A stretch of 9,958 nucleotides of DNA. It comes from a bacterium 210820-DFI.6.37. GTDB lineage: Bacteria > Bacillota > Clostridia > Peptostreptococcales > Anaerovoracaceae. The DNA is taken from contig JAJCKG010000034.1 of the NCBI GenBank assembly GCA_020558355.1, positions 1-9,958 on the forward strand, read 5' to 3'. Both the position numbers and the translations under genes were made by a program. The notes beneath the pieces are model-generated. The model searched no databases. It worked only from the letters and a program-made list of their open reading frames with translations, and had not been told where the DNA came from. Below, one piece after another: positions 1 to 5,389 of this stretch. How positions within the stretch are numbered: the stretch's first letter is position 1; every line of letters begins with the position of its first letter.

Positions 1-2
1 CG

Positions 3-65
3 ACAGACGCTCAGATCGACGCTGGTCTGGAAATTTACGAAGCAGCAATCAAAGAAAGCCTCTAA
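3..65 (+). CDS. 3' end of a probable class III aminotransferase (partial)
   Basis: Only the last 20 codons and the TAA stop (63-65) lie in the window; the gene begins outside. The visible tail contains AQIDAGLEIYEAAIKESL. The pattern of a polar turn, then QID, GL and an amphipathic helix ending near a KES/KEA tail resembles the extreme C-terminus of PLP-dependent class III aminotransferases (acetylornithine, GABA or ornithine type). No catalytic residue is visible, so substrate and exact family cannot be set. A strong terminator 37 bases after the stop closes this transcription unit. The reading frame and stop are secure; the family is a pattern-based guess. Confidence 0.5.
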   Translation, partial: TDAQIDAGLEIYEAAIKESL

Positions 66-101
66 GCTTTAATAGCAACTGATTGAATGACTGATTAGTC
101 T

Positions 102-136
102 AAAAGGGTACATGGCAAAGCCATGTACCCTTTTTT
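102..136 (+). terminator. Rho-independent terminator of the upstream aminotransferase-like gene
   Basis: GGGTACATGGC (106-116) pairs perfectly with GCCATGTACCC (120-130) over an AAA loop, an 11-bp stem. AAAA before and TTTTTT after can extend it and give the U-tract. The T run (131-136) runs straight into the AAGGA ribosome binding site of the next gene, so the terminator ends only 12 bases before that start codon. Confidence 0.9.
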
Positions 137-148
137 AAGGAACGAAGA

Positions 149-1051
149 ATGCGGACGAAAAAAATTGTTTATGTAGCGGCTGTAATTGAGTCGATTTTGT
201 TTGGTCTTACTTTTCTGGGGGCAAAGACGGCTTTGACAGCTATGGACGCCATCGAAGTACTGACCTGCAGATGGACCATTGCCATGATTCTGTTTGTCCT
301 GCTGGCTTCCGTCAGAATCATAAAAGTAGATTTGAAGGGAAAGGCGCTGTGGCCGGCGCTGCTGGCGGCGTTTATACAGCCCTGTATCAATACGATCTGT
401 GAAACCTGCGGGATCGATCTGACAACAACCTCTGAATCCGCCATCCTGTACGCAATGATCCCAATTGCTGTTGTTTTGATTTCCGCGATTGCGCTCAGAC
501 AAAGAATACGCCCTGTCGTAGCGGGAGGAATCCTGCTTTCCTTTGTGGGCGTAGTGCTTTCCATTGCTTTTGGTGATGGGTTTTCTGTGGGAGGAAAAGC
601 GGCTGGCTATCTGTTGCTTTTGGGCATGGTAGTGACAGGAGCTGTATTTACGATTTTATCCGGCCGTCTTTCCGACCGTTTTTCGCCCATGGAGAGAACC
701 TTTATTATGGCGGTTATGGGCGGTGTCTGGTTTAATTTGCTTAACCTGGCAAGAGGAAAGGGCTTCCACTGCTACGCGGTCTGCTTTCAGGAGCCAAAAG
801 CGGGCGTTGCGGTGCTGTTCCTGGGCGCGGTAGGCTCCTTTGCCTGCTATATTCTATTCAATTATGTGGTCTCGAAAATGCCGGCTCCCCAGGCGTCCAT
901 GCTTCAGGTCAATCTGATTACGCTGACCGGAGTCGTAACAGGGATTCTGCTGCAGGGAGATTCCTTTGGATGGTATACGGTGGCGGGACTGATCCTGATT
1001 CTTGCGGGTGTTGCGCTGGCCAATTGGGGACCAAAGGCGGATTCCAGATAA
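149..1051 (+). CDS. EamA/DMT superfamily permease
   Basis: This is a 300-residue polytopic inner-membrane protein with about ten hydrophobic segments in two halves (roughly residues 6-138 and 150-290), the normal size and duplicated layout of EamA (drug/metabolite transporter) carriers. Its start is typical (FGLTFLGAKTAL), and its end is a typical second-half GLILILAGVALANW with a short polar tail. The start is chosen because AAGGA (137-141) lies 7 bases before ATG. Family members export amino acids, metabolites or drugs; substrate cannot be read from sequence. The next gene is a homoserine dehydrogenase homologue 78 bases downstream with no terminator between. Since the DMT family includes the homoserine/threonine exporter RhtA, amino acid export is possible but only inferred. 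No convincing promoter was found between the preceding terminator and this gene, so it may depend on readthrough or a weak promoter around 66-105. Confidence 0.88.
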   Translation: MRTKKIVYVAAVIESILFGLTFLGAKTALTAMDAIEVLTCRWTIAMILFVLLASVRIIKVDLKGKALWPALLAAFIQPCINTICETCGIDLTTTSESAILYAMIPIAVVLISAIALRQRIRPVVAGGILLSFVGVVLSIAFGDGFSVGGKAAGYLLLLGMVVTGAVFTILSGRLSDRFSPMERTFIMAVMGGVWFNLLNLARGKGFHCYAVCFQEPKAGVAVLFLGAVGSFACYILFNYVVSKMPAPQASMLQVNLITLTGVVTGILLQGDSFGWYTVAGLILILAGVALANWGPKADSR

Positions 1052-1057
1052 AATGTA

Positions 1058-1087
1058 CTGGAAGTAGTGTCTTTTTTCTTGTATAAT
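1058..1087 (+). promoter_or_regulatory. Promoter of the homoserine dehydrogenase gene
   Basis: A perfect -10 box TATAAT (1082-1087) is preceded 18 bp upstream by a weak -35 (CTGGAA, 1058-1063). The predicted start near 1094 leaves a leader of about 36 bases ahead of the strong AAAGGAGG site (1116-1123). It lies just after the stop of the DMT gene, so the dehydrogenase can be expressed alone as well as by readthrough. Confidence 0.65.
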
Positions 1088-1129
1088 GTAGTTTATAAAA
1101 GGACAGATGACAAACAAAGGAGGCATTTC

Positions 1130-2164
1130 ATGAAAGAATTAAAATTGGCATTGATCGGATTTGGTAACGCGGGACAGGCATTTGCGAAGATGCTGCTGGA
1201 AAAGGAAGAGGAACTGGAAAAGCGGTATGATACCAGAATCGTAGTTGTAGCGATCACCACCAAGACGAGAGGAAATCTGGTAGACGCGTGGGGGATCGAT
1301 CTGGATAAAGCGCTTAAAAATGTACAAAACAGCGGAAGATTCGATAAGATTCTGGGATTTTCAGAGAATTCCACCTCTCAGGGAATCGTCGACAAAGTGG
1401 AATACGATGTTCTTGTTGAACTGACTCCGCTGGAATTCAATTCAGGAAAGATTGCCACGAACCATATAAGGGGCGCTTTGCGGCGGGGAAAACACGCCAT
1501 TACCGGAAATAAGGGCCCTGTCGCGTGGGCGTTTAAAGAGCTGACAGAACTGGCCGAGAAAAACAATTGCAGATTTCTTTACGAAACAACCGTTATGGAT
1601 GGAATGCCTCTGTTCAATATGAAGCGGGACACACTGAGACTTTGCAAGGTTACAGAAATCAGAGGGATCATTAACAGAACGACAAACTACATTCTCTGCG
1701 AAATGGCAAAGGGAAGGAGCCGTGCGGAGATTCTTGCGGAAGGCAAAAAACGGGGCTTTATCGAGTCCAATCCGGCCACAGATCTGGATGGCTTTGACGC
1801 GGCGGCAAAAGTCGCGGTTTTGGCCAATACTCTCATGGGAGCCAATCTGACGCCTCCGGATATCGAGAGGAAGGGTATCAAGGACATTACTATGGAAGAC
1901 CTGGAAAAGGCCCAGGAAAACGGAAATGCCATCAAGCTTATGTGCCATGCCTATATCGATGAAAACGGTCAGGTAAAAGGCAGTGTCGGCCCTGAAGAAG
2001 TAAGCAAAAATGATATCTATGCCACCATTGAGGGAACCTCTTCTGTGATAACCATTACAACTGATATGATGGGGACCCTGACCCTCATTGAAGAAGCTTC
2101 CGAAGTGAAGCAGAGCGCGTACGGTCTTTTTGCCGATCTGATGTCGCTGATTGAACAGGATTAA
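1130..2164 (+). CDS. hom: Homoserine dehydrogenase, short form without ACT domain
   Basis: This 344-residue protein is an NAD(P)-dependent homoserine dehydrogenase homologue (aspartate semialdehyde to homoserine, in the Thr/Met pathway). The Rossmann motif GFGNAG is at residues 10-15, the conserved lysine in TGNKGP is K128, and the catalytic block ATDLDGFDAAAKV holds D218, D223 and K227. That spacing matches D214, D219 and K223 of the yeast enzyme as I recall it. After about residue 330 the protein stops, so the C-terminal regulatory ACT domain of many bacterial homologues is absent and threonine feedback through it is not expected. I chose ATG 1130 rather than the in-frame ATG at 1067 because AAAGGAGG sits 6 bases upstream and the promoter -10 lies downstream of 1067. 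One oddity is that the substrate-side loop reads YETTVMDGMP (151-160), where typical enzymes have an alanine/glycine-rich E-A-x-V-A/G-G-G-I-P type loop. A related but different substrate is therefore possible. No lysC, thrB or thrC lies nearby. Confidence 0.85.
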   Translation: MKELKLALIGFGNAGQAFAKMLLEKEEELEKRYDTRIVVVAITTKTRGNLVDAWGIDLDKALKNVQNSGRFDKILGFSENSTSQGIVDKVEYDVLVELTPLEFNSGKIATNHIRGALRRGKHAITGNKGPVAWAFKELTELAEKNNCRFLYETTVMDGMPLFNMKRDTLRLCKVTEIRGIINRTTNYILCEMAKGRSRAEILAEGKKRGFIESNPATDLDGFDAAAKVAVLANTLMGANLTPPDIERKGIKDITMEDLEKAQENGNAIKLMCHAYIDENGQVKGSVGPEEVSKNDIYATIEGTSSVITITTDMMGTLTLIEEASEVKQSAYGLFADLMSLIEQD

Positions 2165-2175
2165 CCGAATATGAG

Positions 2176-2217
2176 AAAGGGCTTTCACACTATTTACGAA
2201 GGGTGAAAGCCCTTTTT
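2176..2217 (+). terminator. Terminator after the homoserine dehydrogenase gene
   Basis: AAAGGGCTTTCAC (2176-2188) pairs perfectly with GTGAAAGCCCTTT (2203-2215) across a 14-base loop, followed by a T run to 2217. It begins 12 bases after the stop codon and lies between two converging genes. The opposite strand has only a short, interrupted T tract, so it is a weaker terminator for niaR. Confidence 0.9.
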
Positions 2218-2231
2218 GCGTGGGACTGACT

Positions 2232-2750
2232 TCAGGAAAAGATAATGCCCTTTTGGGACAATACTTTTTTTATAAGCTGGAATGTTTTTTCATCCTTGCA
2301 GCCGATCCGGTGAAGATGGACCCCGTCTGTAAGTACGCTGAGTGGACGGGCGTTTTCCGCGTTTCGTATCTTTTCCAGAAACAGATCCACATCGTAGCGA
2401 GAGCCCAGGTTTAAAGGTCCCGAAAGCTGACCGTAAATCGGATGCTCAATGGTGACGTCTATAATAAAGCCCCCGTAATCGACAATTGCGTAAAGCTCAT
2501 CCTGGAGCTGCTCCGGGGTGTGGCGGCACGCCAGCAGCCCTTCGTAAGGAAAGGCGCCTGTTTTATCATCGAAGATATATCCGCGGGGCGTAGCGGAAAT
2601 ATGAGCTCCGGCCGCTCGCAGAATCGCTACATCGCCTACAATGATCTGTCTGCTTACTGACAGCTGCTGTGCCAGAAAAGAGGCGCTGATCGGTGTATCG
2701 GCCTGTTTTAGTCTGTCAAGGATTTCATTCCTTCGTTTTTTCGTGTCCAT
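2232..2750 (-). CDS. niaR: NiaR-type niacin-responsive transcriptional repressor
   Basis: This is a 172-residue cytoplasmic regulator with an N-terminal winged helix (HTH_11 type, about residues 5-60, including SASFLAQQLSVSRQIIVGDV) and a C-terminal 3H domain (about 70-170). The domain's conserved histidines are visible: H77 in CRHT, H103 in EHPIYGQL, and H145/H147 in DGVHLH; E85 sits eight residues after H77. In the Thermotoga homologue TM1602, equivalent His/Glu/His/His residues bind a metal, as I recall it. NiaR proteins repress NAD synthesis and niacin uptake genes when nicotinic acid is present. ATG 2750 was preferred over an in-frame ATG at 2792 because AAGGAGG (2756-2762 on the complement) lies 5 bases upstream and the predicted transcript begins near 2776. 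The gene diverges from a PfoR-like membrane protein, whose promoter carries a candidate NiaR operator. No nad gene is in the window. Confidence 0.92.
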   Translation of the reverse strand: MDTKKRRNEILDRLKQADTPISASFLAQQLSVSRQIIVGDVAILRAAGAHISATPRGYIFDDKTGAFPYEGLLACRHTPEQLQDELYAIVDYGGFIIDVTIEHPIYGQLSGPLNLGSRYDVDLFLEKIRNAENARPLSVLTDGVHLHRIGCKDEKTFQLIKKVLSQKGIIFS

Positions 2751-2782
2751 GGCTGCCTCCTTCTTATCAATTTCTTCTAAAC

Positions 2783-2811
2783 ATAATAGCATAATCCGGA
2801 TTTGCTGGCAA
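2783..2811 (-). promoter_or_regulatory. Promoter of niaR
   Basis: Reading the complement, TTGCCA (2811-2806) is followed after exactly 17 bp by TATTAT (2788-2783). The predicted start near 2776 gives a leader of about 26 bases ending in a strong AAGGAGG site. The -35 box stands about 30 bp from the -35 box of the divergent gene. Confidence 0.65.
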
Positions 2812-2831
2812 TAAAGAGGCAGAAGAATCTG

Positions 2832-2847
2832 GACACATGTCTTGACA
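2832..2847. promoter_or_regulatory. Candidate NiaR operator
   Basis: GACA-CA-TGTC (2832-2841) and TGTC-TT-GACA (2838-2847) are two overlapping inverted repeats that share the central TGTC. The second covers the -35 box TTGACA of the divergent membrane-protein gene. The left part, ACACATGTCT, resembles the half-site of NiaR operators in Bacillus as I remember them, but I could not compare it with a motif matrix. The site between niaR and its divergent partner is where such a repressor would be expected to act. Confidence 0.5.
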
Positions 2848-2871
2848 GAAAATCGTCCTGTTTGCTACAAT
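2842..2871 (+). promoter_or_regulatory. Promoter of the PfoR-like EIIC gene
   Basis: A perfect -35 box TTGACA (2842-2847), an 18-bp spacer and TACAAT (2866-2871) with a TGC extension directly before it (an extended -10) make a strong predicted sigma-A promoter. The start is expected near 2878, giving a leader of about 33 bases. The -35 overlaps a TGTC-TT-GACA inverted repeat, so repressor binding there would block RNA polymerase. Confidence 0.8.
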
Positions 2872-2910
2872 TAGAAAAATTGTCTTAGTATGTTACAAGA
2901 GGAGAGAGGT

Positions 2911-3954
2911 ATGACAGAGGAAAAACAAAGCTTTTTAAAACGTAAGAATATCGAGTTTACAGCAAAGCGATATTTTCAGGACGCCTTATCCGCAATGGCG
3001 CTGGGGTTGTTTGCCTCCCTTTTGATCGGCCTGATCATCAAAACTCTGGGTGAGCAGACGATCCATCTCTTTGGTGAAAATACGGTTTCGAATTTTTTAG
3101 TAAGTACAGGCGCGGATGCCATGGAACTTATGGGAGCGGCTGTCGGTGTCGCGGTGGCGTGGGGACTGAAAGCTCCGCCTCTGGTGCTCTTTACCAGCGC
3201 GCTTACCGGAATGATGGGAGCGGAGCTGGGCGGCCCCGCGGGAGCGTTTCTTGCGGCAGCTATCGGAGCTGAGTTCGGAAAAGCCGTATCAAAAGAAACC
3301 AAGGTGGATATTATTGTAACTCCGGCCGTAACGCTGCTCATAGGGGCCATAGCCGCGACGCTGGTAGGGCCTTTAGTGGACAGGCTGATGAGCGGACTGG
3401 GAAAAATCATTATGACGGCAACGGAGTGGCAGCCTTTTATTTTTGGGATCGTAATTGCGGTAATCGTTGGTTTGGCGCTTACCGCGCCTATTTCCAGCGC
3501 GGCGCTTTGCATCATGCTGGACCTTTCCGGCCTTGCGGCGGGAGCGGCCACCGTGGGTTGCTGCGCTCAGATGGTGGGCTTTGCGGTAATCAGTATCCGG
3601 GAGAATGGAATCGGAGGACTCATTGCGCAGGGCATCGGGACTTCCATGCTGCAGATATCCAATATTATAAAAAATCCATGGATTCTGGTGCCGCCTACTT
3701 TAGCTTCCGCCATTGTAGGACCGATGGCAACGGTAGTCTTTAAAATGACCAACATCCCGGCGGGAGCGGGAATGGGAACCTCAGGGCTGGTAGGACAGAT
3801 CGGGACCTTTACTTCCATGGGGTTTACCCTGCCGGTGCTTCTGGAAATACTGCTGCTTCATATTTTCCTTCCTGCGGCCCTCGCGGTTATGATCGATCTG
3901 GTTTTAAGACGTCTGAAACGAATCAAAGCCGGAGATTACAAGCTGGACCTGTAA
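2911..3954 (+). CDS. PTS EIIC-like membrane protein, PfoR family (PTS_EIIC_2)
   Basis: This 347-residue integral membrane protein has eight to ten hydrophobic segments after a basic, polar N-terminus of about 20 residues. It carries the glycine-rich motifs of the stand-alone PTS_EIIC_2 family: ALTAPISSAALCIMLDLSG (189-207), GTSMLQISNIIKNPW (243-257) and GAGMGTSGLVGQIGTF (285-300). This family includes the Clostridium perfringens protein named PfoR, and its length is normal. It has no EIIA or EIIB domain, and no PTS partner is encoded nearby, so sugar phosphotransfer is unproven. I chose ATG 2911 because AGGAG (2900-2904) lies 6 bases upstream, unlike the in-frame ATG at 2890. The gene diverges from niaR and its promoter overlaps a candidate NiaR operator, so a role in uptake of niacin or a related precursor is a reasonable inference, not a known function. 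A bidirectional terminator ends it. Confidence 0.85.
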   Translation: MTEEKQSFLKRKNIEFTAKRYFQDALSAMALGLFASLLIGLIIKTLGEQTIHLFGENTVSNFLVSTGADAMELMGAAVGVAVAWGLKAPPLVLFTSALTGMMGAELGGPAGAFLAAAIGAEFGKAVSKETKVDIIVTPAVTLLIGAIAATLVGPLVDRLMSGLGKIIMTATEWQPFIFGIVIAVIVGLALTAPISSAALCIMLDLSGLAAGAATVGCCAQMVGFAVISIRENGIGGLIAQGIGTSMLQISNIIKNPWILVPPTLASAIVGPMATVVFKMTNIPAGAGMGTSGLVGQIGTFTSMGFTLPVLLEILLLHIFLPAALAVMIDLVLRRLKRIKAGDYKLDL

Positions 3955-3983
3955 AGCCTTGCGGAGAAGAAACAAACCAATCA

Positions 3984-4029
3984 AAAACGGAGCTATGGGA
4001 GATTTTCTCTCGTGATATAGCTCCGTTTT
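3984..4029. terminator. Shared bidirectional terminator between converging genes
   Basis: AAAACGGAGCTAT (3984-3996) pairs perfectly with ATAGCTCCGTTTT (4017-4029). An inner GAGA/TCTC pairing in the loop can lengthen the hairpin. A runs on the left and T runs on the right give a U tract on both strands, so it can end the EIIC transcript (+) and the AI-2E family permease transcript (-). Confidence 0.88.
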
Positions 4030-4058
4030 CGGTATATTTTCCTCTTTTAACCTTCTGC

Positions 4059-5312
4059 CTAAGGCTTGGGTATATCGGTTTCGGACGTCTCGTCTTCTTC
4101 TGTCCCGTCTGTCTTTGGCTTTTTTCTGCGTTCCTGCTTGCGGGCCCATTTCAGAACAAAGATCTGAATGATGCCTGCCGCCGGTACAGCCAGCAGCATC
4201 CCCACGATGCCTCCGAAATAGCCGAAAACACTGACTGCCAGCAGCACTGCCAGCGGATGGAGCCCAGTGCTGGAGCCGACTACCTTGGGGTAAATGATAT
4301 TGGAATCGATCTGCTGAACGATTACCAGCACGATTACAGCAATGACGCCTTTTGTAAAGCTGTCTGTAAAAAATCCGATGATGAAAGCCGGAATCATGCC
4401 CAGCAAAGGTCCGAAATAAGGGATTACATTGGCGATACCCGCGAAGATTCCAATGAATACTGCAAAATCCAGGCCTGCGATGGAAAGACCGATGGAGGAC
4501 AGGATGGCTACGAAAACCGCATCCAGCAGCGCTCCCCGCACAAACTGAGAAAGAACACCGTTGATTTCATTCAGGCTTTCCGTCACAGCCGCGTTGGCCC
4601 TCTGCGGAAGCGTCAGATGCAGGAATTTACGCCACAGTCCGAGAAAGAAATCCTTATCCTTCATAAGATAGATACTGATAATAGCGCCGATAGCCACATT
4701 GACTACTCCGCCTACAGCCCCTGTTACAGCGGCGATAGCGGTTGAAGCGCTGAAATTATCTGAGAGCCAGGCGATGATGGAGTTCGCGGCTTCCATAAGC
4801 TTATCTGAAAGAAAGCCTTCCGGAAGATTTTGCGCGACCCATTGCCTGAGGTCTACTTCATAAGAAAGGAAGGTTTGCGTTACGCTGTCCAGCATCGAAG
4901 AAAAATTCGTGAAAACCAGCTGCCCCATGATCATGATCGCAAATCCGTAGATGATGGCGGCAATGGCGGCAAGAACGACAAGGAACGTCAGCAGCACGCT
5001 GAGAAAACGGCTGAGGCTCCTGCGTTTTTCGGCCTTTATGGGGTCTTCCGGTATACGAAAAAAGAATTTGAGCATTAGCTTTTTATCGATCAGCGTTACC
5101 AGAGGGTTCAGCAGGTAGGCAAAGACCAGACCGATAAACAGAGGGGAGAATGCCGACAAAAGCGTGCCTATCCCATTTCCAAGCACAGAAAGAACATGAT
5201 CCGCGTTTTTTATGATAAAATACAGCACATATAAAAGAAATGCGTTGAACACAATAAAAAGGCTCCCACGCATAAAAGAACGTTCCTTCATTACTTCTTT
5301 AAAATTTTTCAT
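4059..5312 (-). CDS. AI-2E family transporter (YdiK/PerM-like permease)
   Basis: This 417-residue membrane protein has an N-terminal pair of segments (about 15-34 and 48-70), a third near 103-130, a long soluble stretch (about 135-190) and five or more C-terminal segments. Family motifs are clear: ANVIPYFGPLLGMIPAF (294-310), QQIDSNIIYPKVVG (333-346) and GLHPLAVLLAV (350-360). The last 30 residues are a charged tail, first Lys/Arg-rich (KWARKQERRKKPK) and then acidic, probably cytoplasmic. The family is named for autoinducer-2 export in E. coli TqsA. Many members do other jobs, including Na+/H+ antiport or peptide/lipid-related transport, so no substrate is assigned. Start ATG 5312 has AGGAGGG 8 bases upstream on the complement. 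It is divergent from a U32 gene with a shared control region and ends at a shared terminator. Confidence 0.9.
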   Translation of the reverse strand: MKNFKEVMKERSFMRGSLFIVFNAFLLYVLYFIIKNADHVLSVLGNGIGTLLSAFSPLFIGLVFAYLLNPLVTLIDKKLMLKFFFRIPEDPIKAEKRRSLSRFLSVLLTFLVVLAAIAAIIYGFAIMIMGQLVFTNFSSMLDSVTQTFLSYEVDLRQWVAQNLPEGFLSDKLMEAANSIIAWLSDNFSASTAIAAVTGAVGGVVNVAIGAIISIYLMKDKDFFLGLWRKFLHLTLPQRANAAVTESLNEINGVLSQFVRGALLDAVFVAILSSIGLSIAGLDFAVFIGIFAGIANVIPYFGPLLGMIPAFIIGFFTDSFTKGVIAVIVLVIVQQIDSNIIYPKVVGSSTGLHPLAVLLAVSVFGYFGGIVGMLLAVPAAGIIQIFVLKWARKQERRKKPKTDGTEEDETSETDIPKP

Positions 5313-5314
5313 TC

Positions 5315-5343
5315 TTGTTTCCCTCCTGTATAGGGGTTATTAT
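5315..5343 (+). promoter_or_regulatory. Promoter of the U32 family gene
   Basis: TTGTTT (5315-5320) and TATTAT (5338-5343) are separated by 17 bp. The start would be near 5350, giving a leader of about 40 bases. The -10 box occupies nearly the same bases as the -10 of the opposite promoter (5339-5344), and the -35 lies inside the leader and RBS region of the divergent gene. Confidence 0.6.
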
Positions 5344-5367
5344 ATATTATACAAAAAGAATTAGCAA
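5339..5367 (-). promoter_or_regulatory. Promoter of the AI-2E family permease gene
   Basis: On the complement, TTGCTA (5367-5362) is followed after 17 bp by TATAAT (5344-5339), a perfect -10 box. The start is expected near 5332, so the leader is only about 20 bases. A second TATAAT on the same strand (5351-5346) lacks a matching -35 at the right distance. Confidence 0.65.
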
Positions 5368-5389
5368 ATTATTTATTACGGAGAGTTTT

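Noticed and set aside
1067..1129. Upstream in-frame extension of the homoserine dehydrogenase
   Set aside because: The TATAAT box lies inside it and the strong AAAGGAGG site serves ATG 1130; the extra 21 residues do not look like a family N-terminus.
1442..2188. 248-residue open frame antisense to the homoserine dehydrogenase gene
   Set aside because: It lies fully opposite a well-supported gene, has no ribosome binding site, and its composition resembles no protein family.
2442..2660. Plus-strand 72-residue frame opposite niaR
   Set aside because: It is opposite a clear NiaR coding frame with conserved 3H motifs, and has no start signals.
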